Shown here one piece after another: positions 26,696-34,537 of a DNA stretch of 64,000 nt. The translations under genes were made by a program, and so were the position numbers. The notes beneath the pieces were generated by a model. That model saw only the letters and a list, made by a program, of their open reading frames with translations. It was not told the origin of the DNA and made no database searches. Numbering within the stretch: the stretch's first letter is position 1; each line of letters opens with the position of its first letter. This DNA comes from Marinomonas ushuaiensis DSM 15871. GTDB taxonomy: Bacteria; Pseudomonadota; Gammaproteobacteria; Pseudomonadales; Marinomonadaceae. The stretch covers positions 372,001-436,000 of the forward strand of contig NZ_JAMB01000001.1 of the NCBI RefSeq assembly GCF_000521805.1, written 5' to 3'.

Positions 26696-27019
26696 ATGAT
26701 TTACGATGTTCGTACATATACTTGCCGTCCAGGCACAATAAAAAAACATCTCGCCTTATATGAAGAATTTGGTCGTGATGTTCAATTTAAACATTTGGGT
26801 GACCCACTAGCATACTTGATTACTGAAACTGGAATGCTAAATTCATACATTCACATTTGGGTGTATGACAGCGTGGAAGATCGCGCTGCTAAACGTAAGC
26901 GTATGCAGGAAGATCCAGCGTGGACTAAATTTCTAAAAGTCAGTTCTGATGCCGCATATTTAGTTAGTCAAGAAAATAGGTTAATGACTTCTGTGTCATT
27001 TGCTGAAGCAAAAAGATAG
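26696..27019 (+). CDS. NIPSNAP family protein
   Basis: A 107-residue protein with the dimeric alpha-beta barrel fold of NIPSNAP proteins. It begins MIYDVRTYTCRPGTIKKHL, has IHIWVYDSVEDRAAKR (about 58-73) and the typical DPAWTKFL near residue 80. NIPSNAP genes recur in catabolic operons, but their function in bacteria is not established. It lies 21 bases after dctQ with an AAAGG ribosome site, so it belongs to the same operon. Confidence 0.88.
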   Translation: MIYDVRTYTCRPGTIKKHLALYEEFGRDVQFKHLGDPLAYLITETGMLNSYIHIWVYDSVEDRAAKRKRMQEDPAWTKFLKVSSDAAYLVSQENRLMTSVSFAEAKR

Positions 27020-27037
27020 ATTTAAATTTATTTATTT

Positions 27038-27093
27038 TTCTTCCGAATTCTTTTCTTTATTATTGGAAAATAATGGAGAGAATTCCGGAAGAA
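27038..27093 (+). terminator. large intercistronic hairpin
   Basis: TTCTTCCGAATTC pairs with GAATTCCGGAAGAA (one bulge), and the loop itself can fold (TTATT / AATAA). It lies 18 bases after the NIPSNAP stop in a 224-base gap before the TPP enzyme gene. It may act as a terminator, attenuator or mRNA processing site. A second AT-rich inverted repeat (ATAATTA / TAATTAT, 27141-27164) follows. Confidence 0.5.
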
Positions 27094-27243
27094 TTTAGAA
27101 CTTATTTATTAAAATTATTGTGAGAATAATATAGTGCTCGATAATTAATTTAATGACTAATTATTATATTGAGTGGTTTTATTTTTCAGAGAATATTTTT
27201 AAAAAAAAACAGTGTGAATAAAAATAATTTTTAAGGTGTTAAT

Positions 27244-28935
27244 ATGTCAGTTACTAGTAACTTAATAAGACATGGTGGGAAAATATTAGTTGATCAGTTG
27301 AAAATTCAAGGTTGTTCAAGAGTGTTTCTAGTACCCGGAGAAAGTTATTTACCAGTATTAGATGGATTACATGATGCGAACGATATTGATGTTATCGTTT
27401 GTCGACAAGAAGGCGGTGCTGCCATTATGGCAGAAGCCCACGGTAAGCTTACAAACGACGTTGGTGTTTGTATGGTTACTCGCGGTCCAGGTGCAACGAA
27501 TGCCTCATGTGGCGTTCATATAGCGCATCAAGACTCTACTCCTATGATCTTATTTATAGGTCAAGTTGATAGTTCTATGACCGATAGAGAAGCGTTTCAG
27601 GAAGTAGACTATCGTCAAATGTTCGGACCGCTTGCGAAATGGGTTGCTGAAATTAATGATATTGAACGTATTCCTGAATATATTAGCAGAGCTTATCATG
27701 TAGCAAAAAGTGGTCGACCTGGACCTGTCGTACTTGCTTTGCCTGAAAACGTTCTTTTCAATACTGCCGCTGTTGCTGATGCAAAAATTGCTGTTAATGT
27801 TGAAGCCAAAGCGACTATAGAAGATTCTAATTCTATGTTGGCTTTATTAAATAAAGCGGAGCGACCTATCGTAATTGTGGGAGGCGGAGGCTGGACGGCT
27901 CAAGCTTCAAATGATCTTGTCACATTTACTGAAAAAACAGGGGTGCCCGTAGCGACTTCATTTCGTTGCCAAGACTATATTGATAACAGCCATAGTCATT
28001 ATATTGGTGATGTCGGTATTGGAGTAAATCCAAAACTGGCTGAAAGTATTAAAACAGCGGATTTGATTGTTTTAATTGGCTCAAGAATGGGAGAAATGAC
28101 GAGTAGTGGTTATACGTTACTGGATATACCTAACCCTACACAGAAGTTGATACATGTATTTTCTGACTCTGATGAACTAGGAAGTGTATATCGCCCTGAT
28201 TTAGCGATTAACGCGAGTCAAAAATCTCTATTGAATCTTTTGTCAGGTATGTCTCTAGAATTTAATACCCAATGGGAAAGCTGGAGAAAGCAATTAAGGG
28301 AAGATTATGAAGCGTTTCATCAGCCCGTATTAACCGTTCCTGGTAATGCTAATTTTTCTATTATTGTTAGTGAATTATCAAAGCAGTTACCTAGCAATGC
28401 AATCATTACGAATGGCGCCGGAAATTATTGCGCATTTGTTCATCGCTTTTATTCCTATAAGGATTATAGAACACAATTAGCGCCAACATCCGGCTCAATG
28501 GGTTATGGCTTACCGGCCGCCGTTGCTGCGAAATTAGAGAAACCAGATGTGCCAGTAGTATGCTTTGCAGGAGATGGTTGTTTCTTAATGCATGGACAAG
28601 AGCTAGCAACAGCGGCTCAATATAATGCAGCTATAATCGTTGTTGTGATAAATAACGGTATGTACGGTACGATTAGAATGCATCAAGAGCGCAGCTATCC
28701 TGAAAGAAGGGTGGGTACTGATTTACAAAACCCTGATTTTGTTGCATTAGCAAAAGCGTATGGTGGATATGCTGAGCTTGTTGAACATACGAATGACTTT
28801 GAAGCGGCTTTTGAAAGAGCTAAAAAACAGCAATGTTTTTCGTTGATAGAATTAAAAGTCGACCCTGAAGCACTTACCGCGAACGCTTCTTTAAGTAAAA
28901 TTATAAAAGATTCTATAGAAAAATTGTCTAATTAA
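27244..28935 (+). CDS. thiamine-pyrophosphate-dependent enzyme, acetolactate-synthase-like
   Basis: A 563-residue enzyme with the three domains of the POX/acetolactate synthase family. The N-terminal pyrimidine-binding domain has the activating Glu56 in CRQEGGAA; glyoxylate carboligase, in contrast, lacks this Glu. There is a central domain (about 190-330) and a C-terminal pyrophosphate domain with GDGCFLMHGQELATAAQ and VVVINNGMYG (about 441-475). It could decarboxylate a 2-oxoacid or ligate aldehydes. It shares the locus with the TRAP transporter and dehydrogenase, but the substrate is unknown. Confidence 0.85.
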   Translation: MSVTSNLIRHGGKILVDQLKIQGCSRVFLVPGESYLPVLDGLHDANDIDVIVCRQEGGAAIMAEAHGKLTNDVGVCMVTRGPGATNASCGVHIAHQDSTPMILFIGQVDSSMTDREAFQEVDYRQMFGPLAKWVAEINDIERIPEYISRAYHVAKSGRPGPVVLALPENVLFNTAAVADAKIAVNVEAKATIEDSNSMLALLNKAERPIVIVGGGGWTAQASNDLVTFTEKTGVPVATSFRCQDYIDNSHSHYIGDVGIGVNPKLAESIKTADLIVLIGSRMGEMTSSGYTLLDIPNPTQKLIHVFSDSDELGSVYRPDLAINASQKSLLNLLSGMSLEFNTQWESWRKQLREDYEAFHQPVLTVPGNANFSIIVSELSKQLPSNAIITNGAGNYCAFVHRFYSYKDYRTQLAPTSGSMGYGLPAAVAAKLEKPDVPVVCFAGDGCFLMHGQELATAAQYNAAIIVVVINNGMYGTIRMHQERSYPERRVGTDLQNPDFVALAKAYGGYAELVEHTNDFEAAFERAKKQQCFSLIELKVDPEALTANASLSKIIKDSIEKLSN

Positions 28936-29029
28936 GGAAGGTTTGAACAAGTTCTCTTATCTTAGGGTGTGGATAAAAGTCTGTTATTCGAGGCGAGTGC
29001 CGAATGTAAATAGTTTATCTATTGTTGAG

Positions 29030-29121
29030 GTGCCCAACAAAGAATACAGTCTTTGAAAGACTGAGACTTAGAAGGTTCGCTCGCACCTTCCTTAATCCCA
29101 TCTCTGCGTTTTATTGGGCAC
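29030..29121. repeat. 92-bp structured element with 12-bp terminal inverted repeats
   Basis: Ends GTGCCCAACAAA and TTTATTGGGCAC pair at 11 of 12 positions. Inside are two hairpins: CAGTCT / AGACTG (29047-29063) and GAAGGT / ACCTTC (29071-29090, loop TCGCTCGC). The result is cloverleaf-like. It may be a miniature mobile element, a structured RNA or a decayed recombination site. It lies in the 455-base gap 28936-29390, where nothing else was recognised. No target duplication is visible. Confidence 0.6.
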
Positions 29122-29390
29122 TTTAAAATTGATCGGAAATTGTTTCCTAGTGATTAGGTCATACCTGATATCTTGATAGAAATATAAATGATTGGTTTTA
29201 AAGCCGCTCAAACCTAATCCTACCTTTTTATGTCCTTGAGCCTTCCATAGGCCTAGATAGCATGCTTATGCAGCAAACAACTAGTACTTAGTTAGCATCT
29301 CAGACAACCGCTATTTTATAGAATTAGATTGAGCTTCATCACTTCATTAAGAAAATAATGAAGAGATGAAGAGTGTTAAATTATCTCAAT

Positions 29391-30983
29391 CTAGCTTATT
29401 GCATCAGTCGACCACTTGTTATTGACTAAACGCATTACCGAATCAGGGTTAGCATTTTTCAACTCGATAGGTAATAAAGCGTCTGGCGTATTTTGATAAC
29501 AGACAGGACGTATAAAGCGCTCAATAGATCGAGTGCCAACAGACGTGGTTTGACTTGCTGTACTGCTAGGGTAAGGGCCTCCGTGAGACATTGCGGAACT
29601 CAGCTCAACGCCGGTGCCATAACCATCAAACAAAATCCTACCGACACGTTGCTGTAGAACCGGTAGCAGTTGGCTAGCTAGATCTTGATCCGCTTCTTCA
29701 GAAAATAATGCCGCCGTTAGGTGTCCGCCTAGACTTTTAGCAACGGCTAATAGTTGATCACTGTCTTCACAACAGACAACAAGCGTAGATGGGCCAAATA
29801 CTTCTTCTTCTAACTCTGTCTGTTTTAAGTAATCGACAGCATCGACACTGAATAGATTTACTTGCGCTTGGCTGGCTTTACTATCAGCACTTTCACCACT
29901 GGCAATTTTTGTAAGGCTTGGCATTGCTTCACGTGTTAAACAAGACTGTTGATAGCTTTTACAAATACCTGCCGTCAGCATAGACGCGGCGTTTAACGCT
30001 GGTGTTTTTTCAGCAAGTGAGGCGAGAAGTCTATTTAATGATTGGCCTTTGATAGCAATTAAGATACCTGGGCTAGTACAAAACTGACCTACGCCCATCA
30101 TGAGAGCACCAATAAATGAAGACGCTATTTCTTCCGCGTTAGCATCAAGTGATTTCGGTAGCAAAAATACTGGATTAGTAGAGCCTAATTCACCATAAAA
30201 AGGAATAGGTTCAGGGCGGCCAACAGCTAAATTATAAAGTGCACGTCCACCAGTAATAGAACCTGTAAAACCTACCGCTTTTACTTTAGGATCAGTGACT
30301 AAGCCAGCACCAATTATTCGACCATCACCATGTAACATGGAAAACACACCGCTAGGTATACCACATTGTTTAATCGCTGCGACAATCGCTGATGCCACTA
30401 TTTCAGAGGTACCTGGGTGTGCATTATGGTTTTTAACAATAACGGGGCAGCCGGCCGCCAATGCGGATGCGGTGTCACCGCCAGCGACAGAGAAGGCTAA
30501 TGGGAAGTTACTTGCTGAAAATACAACAACAGGGCCCAGGGGAACTTGAGTCAATCTAATATCAGGTTTAGGTAATGGCTGACGATCTGGTTGTGCAAGA
30601 TCGATTACAGGGCGTTTCCAGTCTCCATCTTCTAATAATTGTGCAAACATATTTAATTGTCCGATTGTTCTGCCCAGTTCGCCGTTAATGCGAGATTCTG
30701 GTAAAGCTGTTTCCCAAGTGGCGCGTTGGACGATGGCAGAGCGTACTTTTTCGAGCTCAATGCCTATAGTGCGCAGAAACGTTGCTTTTTTCTGATCACT
30801 ATATTGGCTATATATATCAAATGCTTGCGATGCTGCGAGAGTAGCTGCTTGTGCTTGAGCAGTGCTCGCGTTACTGAAAGTCTCGCTAGACTGCTGTCCA
30901 TTACTTGGATTGCTTGCATTGAAATTATTGCCTTCTCCCTGTAACCATTCACTAGCGATTAAGATTTTTCCTGAGATGTTCAT
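29391..30983 (-). CDS. NADP-type aldehyde dehydrogenase, alpha-ketoglutarate semialdehyde dehydrogenase-like
   Basis: A 530-residue aldehyde dehydrogenase of the long, type III 2,5-dioxovalerate class. Catalytic cysteine lies in VGQFCTSPG (near residue 305), the general base in YGELGSTNP (near 265) and the cofactor lysine in VIVKNHNAHPGTSE (near 180). VGFTGSITGGRAL is the nicotinamide-binding loop. It would oxidise alpha-ketoglutarate semialdehyde to 2-oxoglutarate, the last step of sugar-acid or hydroxyproline catabolism. It is divergent from a LysR gene that probably regulates it. Confidence 0.87.
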   Translation of the reverse strand: MNISGKILIASEWLQGEGNNFNASNPSNGQQSSETFSNASTAQAQAATLAASQAFDIYSQYSDQKKATFLRTIGIELEKVRSAIVQRATWETALPESRINGELGRTIGQLNMFAQLLEDGDWKRPVIDLAQPDRQPLPKPDIRLTQVPLGPVVVFSASNFPLAFSVAGGDTASALAAGCPVIVKNHNAHPGTSEIVASAIVAAIKQCGIPSGVFSMLHGDGRIIGAGLVTDPKVKAVGFTGSITGGRALYNLAVGRPEPIPFYGELGSTNPVFLLPKSLDANAEEIASSFIGALMMGVGQFCTSPGILIAIKGQSLNRLLASLAEKTPALNAASMLTAGICKSYQQSCLTREAMPSLTKIASGESADSKASQAQVNLFSVDAVDYLKQTELEEEVFGPSTLVVCCEDSDQLLAVAKSLGGHLTAALFSEEADQDLASQLLPVLQQRVGRILFDGYGTGVELSSAMSHGGPYPSSTASQTTSVGTRSIERFIRPVCYQNTPDALLPIELKNANPDSVMRLVNNKWSTDAIS

Positions 30984-31069
30984 ATTCGTTTTCCTTGTGT
31001 TGGATTTTAATTGAATTCAGTATAGAGAGACGCTTGAATGGCGACAAAAGAGTTCTTCTCAGCTTATGG

Positions 31070-31085
31070 ATGAGCGTTTGCTCAT
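31070..31085. promoter_or_regulatory. candidate LysR operator
   Basis: ATGAGC-GTTT-GCTCAT, a perfect interrupted palindrome in the divergent aldehyde dehydrogenase/LysR gap, 37 bases before the LysR start. LysR proteins bind such dyads; assignment is inference. Confidence 0.4.
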
Positions 31086-31121
31086 GTATACTATATAAAT
31101 CAATTATTACTGGGTGTGAAC

Positions 31122-32027
31122 ATGGCATTACCGTCGCTAAATAGTTTACGTACTTTTGAAAGTGCGGCTAGATTGAGCAGTTTTTTACTGGCTGCAGAAG
31201 AGCTTTTTATTTCACCTTCCGCGGTCAGCCATCAAATTAGACAATTGGAACAACGGTTGGGCGTTACGTTATTTGTGCGATTAGATCGGCAGGTGGTTTT
31301 AAGCGCAGAAGGTGAGCGTTACTATCCGCAAGTGAAGCTAGGAATAGAGACATTATTAAGAGCAACTGAGCAGTTAACAGATCAAGCTTTAGTTACCAAT
31401 CAAGAAATTAAAATGTCAATCGTCCCCTTTTTTGCGACTCGTTGGTTACTGCCAAAGCTAGCAAGTTTTAGGGCATCACAACCAAACTGGCAATTAAAAG
31501 TACAGACTAGTACGAGCTCGTCCGATTTTAATAAAAGTAATTTTGATTTAGCTATTCGTCGAGGTGTTGGTCCCTGGAATGGAATGATAGCAAAAAGATT
31601 ATGTCGCGAACGCCTTGTAGCCGTTTGTCGAAATGACATATTTACGAGCATTAAACAGGTGATAGATCTGTTAGATCTGCCATTACTTTTTAATGCAAAT
31701 GTAATGACTGAATGGCATGAATGGTTTTCGACACAGCAGTTGGCTTTTAACGATCCAGAAGTATCTTTTGATTTTCAAAATACATCGCAAATATTGGATG
31801 CCTGTATTGCTGGTACTGGCGTGGCGTTGATAGATCCTATATTAATCAAAGACGAACTCGATCAAGGGAAGTTACGACAAATTTTTCCAGTAAGTGTCGC
31901 TAGTCAAAGGCATTATTTTATTGTTTATCCGCAGCAATCTGAGCAGCAAGAAAGTATTCAGTTATTTGAAAAATGGCTATTTGAGCAATTAGCAATGGAT
32001 CCATTAATGGTGGGGCGATGTGATTAA
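31122..32027 (+). CDS. LysR family regulator (GcvA-like)
   Basis: A 301-residue LysR regulator. The winged helix reads LPSLNSLRTFESAARLSSF and SPSAVSHQIRQLEQRLGVTLF; the effector domain (about 90-295) resembles the GcvA group. ATG 31122 is preferred over GTG 31116 because GGGTG is correctly spaced for it. It is divergent from the aldehyde dehydrogenase gene. The inducer is probably a pathway intermediate. Confidence 0.87.
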   Translation: MALPSLNSLRTFESAARLSSFLLAAEELFISPSAVSHQIRQLEQRLGVTLFVRLDRQVVLSAEGERYYPQVKLGIETLLRATEQLTDQALVTNQEIKMSIVPFFATRWLLPKLASFRASQPNWQLKVQTSTSSSDFNKSNFDLAIRRGVGPWNGMIAKRLCRERLVAVCRNDIFTSIKQVIDLLDLPLLFNANVMTEWHEWFSTQQLAFNDPEVSFDFQNTSQILDACIAGTGVALIDPILIKDELDQGKLRQIFPVSVASQRHYFIVYPQQSEQQESIQLFEKWLFEQLAMDPLMVGRCD

Positions 32028-32052
32028 GATGCTGAATTTTCTCAGAAATAAA

Positions 32053-32076
32053 CGGCTTAGATAAAGCCGCTTATTT
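32053..32076 (+). terminator. probable terminator after the LysR gene
   Basis: CGGCTT / AAGCCG stem with a short loop followed by CTTATTT. The T-run is interrupted. Confidence 0.5.
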
Positions 32077-32168
32077 AATGATTTCATTTAGTCAATGATG
32101 TTCAGTTCTTGTTTAATTAAGAAAATACACAAAATATTATGTCTGTATCTCTGCTGTCAGAGATCATT

Positions 32169-33467
32169 TTAGTGAAGCAGTTTACTCACGGTCGTTGAAA
32201 CGTGTTCGGCACCAGCTCGAATGTGTCCTATGATCGATGCCGCTTGGTTAATAAGCTGAGCATTTTCAAGCGAGCGCTGGCTCACATTATCCATGTTTGT
32301 TTTTGCCTGACGAGTTAAGCTGCTGTTTTGTGCAACCATATCTTCAATCTCAACAGTTGAAGTACTGGTGCGAGCCGCTAGGGTTCTTACTTCATCGGCA
32401 ACGACTGCAAAGCCTCGACCATGTTCTCCAGCTCGTGCGGCTTCAATGGCAGCGTTTAAAGCAAGTAGATTCGTTTGATCTGCAATAGAGCCAATTGTCG
32501 TGACAATTTTAGCGATGTTTTCAGATTGAACATTGAGTTGCTCGATCAACTGAGTTGCAGTTTCAATCTCAAGGACAATTTTGTCGGATGTTTCAACAGT
32601 ACGACTGAGTATTTCAGCACCGTCTGCAGAAGCTTTCGATGTTTCTACTGAGGTGGAGTGAGCAACTTCTGCAGCTTCTTGAGTCGCGTGTTGCTCGTTA
32701 ATGCTTTGGGTAATGTCAGACGCTACCTTGAGTACCTTTACAACTTGGCCTTCATCATCAAAAATAGGGTTGTAGCTGGCTTCGAGCCATACTTTTCGAC
32801 CTTGTTTATCAATTCGCTCAAATTTACCTGTAATAAAGTGCCCTTGTGCTAGGTCTTTCCAGAAATTAGGGTTTTCTTGATAGAAGTCATTTGTACAGAA
32901 TTTACGATGATGCTGACCAACGACTTCCTTAATTGGGTAACCCATTGCGTCTAGGAAGTTTTTGTTGGCAGTGATGATTGTTCCATCTGGTTGGAATTCA
33001 ATAGTGGCAGAAGAGCGATCAATGGCTTTGAAAACGGCCACTTGTCTGTCTGATATCTCTTTTGCTTTTGTCACATCTGCTGCAATTTTTACGACTTTTA
33101 CAATTTTTCCTTCTATCTCAATAGGAAAATAAGTCGCTTCCAGCCATAAGTCTGATCCGTCTTTTCGTTGACGTAAAAATGTACCTTGTTGGCTTTTTCC
33201 TGCAGCGAGAGATGGCCAAAAGTTCTTATATTCTGTGCTTTGAGCGATTTCTTCAGGACAAAAGATAACGTGCTTTTTGCCTTGTACTTCTTCTAATGAA
33301 TAACCGGCAGCACCTAAAAATTGTGTATTTGCGTCTAATATAGTGCCGTCAGGCAGAAAGCTTATGGTGGCGCAGAACTTGCTCATAGCATCAATGAACG
33401 CGCTATTTTGAATTGCTTCTATTTGTGCTTCTGCGTTTTCAGGTGGTGCTTGTTTTTTAAAGAACAT
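32169..33467 (-). CDS. soluble PAS-PAS methyl-accepting chemotaxis protein (BdlA-like)
   Basis: A 432-residue protein with no transmembrane segment. It has two PAS domains (about 20-135 and 140-260; [24 protein letters not shown] and [18 protein letters not shown] are matching motifs), each with a PAC region, then an MCP signalling domain (about 275-432). The hairpin tip region is [32 protein letters not shown]. Length and architecture match Pseudomonas BdlA, a biofilm-dispersal receptor linked to c-di-GMP. Its neighbours, an HD-GYP regulator and an MHYT kinase, fit that role; the inference is from architecture only. Confidence 0.85.
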   Translation of the reverse strand: MFFKKQAPPENAEAQIEAIQNSAFIDAMSKFCATISFLPDGTILDANTQFLGAAGYSLEEVQGKKHVIFCPEEIAQSTEYKNFWPSLAAGKSQQGTFLRQRKDGSDLWLEATYFPIEIEGKIVKVVKIAADVTKAKEISDRQVAVFKAIDRSSATIEFQPDGTIITANKNFLDAMGYPIKEVVGQHHRKFCTNDFYQENPNFWKDLAQGHFITGKFERIDKQGRKVWLEASYNPIFDDEGQVVKVLKVASDITQSINEQHATQEAAEVAHSTSVETSKASADGAEILSRTVETSDKIVLEIETATQLIEQLNVQSENIAKIVTTIGSIADQTNLLALNAAIEAARAGEHGRGFAVVADEVRTLAARTSTSTVEIEDMVAQNSSLTRQAKTNMDNVSQRSLENAQLINQAASIIGHIRAGAEHVSTTVSKLLH

Positions 33468-33535
33468 GTTGGATTTCCATTATGTAATGTTTAGTTTCCT
33501 AATGCATATACGTTCTTAACACTACATTGGATCAG

Positions 33536-34537
33536 TTATTCTGTTACTTCTGAGAATTCGGTCTTAATTTCTAAAAGTTTTGGCAATACTTGTTTTAATA
33601 ATGGCGGAATAGCAGGGTCAAAATGCGAGCCTGATTGTTCAAAGATGTAATTAACGGCCTCATCAATAGACCATGCTCTTTTATAAGGACGTTCACTGGT
33701 TAAAGCGTCAAAGACATCGGCAACGGCTATAAGCCTTCCTTCAATAGGTATGTCGTCTTTGGATAAACCGTTGGGGTAGCCTGAACCATCCCACTTTTCG
33801 TGATGTGAGAGCGCCATAATATGGGCTAATTGAATAAGGTGAGAGCGAGGGTTAGATAAAATCTCAGCACCAATTTGCACATGAGTTTTCATTATTTCAT
33901 ATTCTTCAGCGGTGAGTTTTCCCGGTTTTAACAAAATATTGTCGGCAATCCCTATTTTTCCAATATCGTGCATAGGCGCAGCCATCATAAGATCGTTGGC
34001 GTAGTCTTCACAAAACCCATAAGCCAGGGCAAGTTCACGGGTATAACGGCTCATTCGCTGTACGTGCATGCCTGTTTCGTTGTCTTTGTATTCTGCTGCA
34101 CGGCCTAATCGTTGAATGAGATCAAGGTGGGTCTGGTGCAGCTTGGCAACACTGGTTAAAGATAAATGCGTTTTAACACGAGCTAAAACAACCGCAGGCA
34201 CAACAGGCTTAGTAATGTAGTCTACTGCGCCAATGTCAAAACCTTGCTCTTCATCTGCCGCGTCTTTTAGTGCTGTTACGAAGATTACCGGAATCTCTTT
34301 GGTTGCCGCATTGCTTTTCAGTGTTCTGCACACCTCATGACCTGTCATGTTTGGCATCATTACATCTAAAAGAATGAGATCTATTTCCTCTTTCGCAATG
34401 AGATCTAACGCCGCTTCTCCAGATTTGGCAAAAGACAATTTATAATAGTCTTGGAGAATGTGTCGTAAGATTCTTAAATTTGTTGGTTCGTCGTCTACCA
34501 ATAAAATACGTGGTGATATTTTTTTATCGATTATCAC
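33536..34537 (-). CDS. HD-GYP response regulator (cyclic-di-GMP phosphodiesterase)
   Basis: A 333-residue protein with a receiver domain (1-125; phosphoacceptor Asp58 in LILLDVMMPNM, acidic pair VDDE) and an HD-GYP domain (about 145-320). Catalytic motifs are intact: MHDIGKIGI, SHHEKWDGSGYPNGL and AVADVFDAL. It should hydrolyse c-di-GMP when phosphorylated. Its ATG overlaps the stop of the upstream MHYT kinase gene by 4 bases, strong evidence that they form one circuit. Confidence 0.93.
   Translation of the reverse strand: MIIDKKISPRILLVDDEPTNLRILRHILQDYYKLSFAKSGEAALDLIAKEEIDLILLDVMMPNMTGHEVCRTLKSNAATKEIPVIFVTALKDAADEEQGFDIGAVDYITKPVVPAVVLARVKTHLSLTSVAKLHQTHLDLIQRLGRAAEYKDNETGMHVQRMSRYTRELALAYGFCEDYANDLMMAAPMHDIGKIGIADNILLKPGKLTAEEYEIMKTHVQIGAEILSNPRSHLIQLAHIMALSHHEKWDGSGYPNGLSKDDIPIEGRLIAVADVFDALTSERPYKRAWSIDEAVNYIFEQSGSHFDPAIPPLLKQVLPKLLEIKTEFSEVTE

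Noticed and set aside
29030-29121. tRNA gene, because of the cloverleaf-like folding
   Set aside because: No T-loop or anticodon-stem consensus, and no CCA-proximal acceptor pattern of proper spacing.
29030-29121. Functional integron attC site
   Set aside because: The right-hand core lacks the GTT required for recombination, and no integrase or cassette array is present; kept only as a possibility in the findings.
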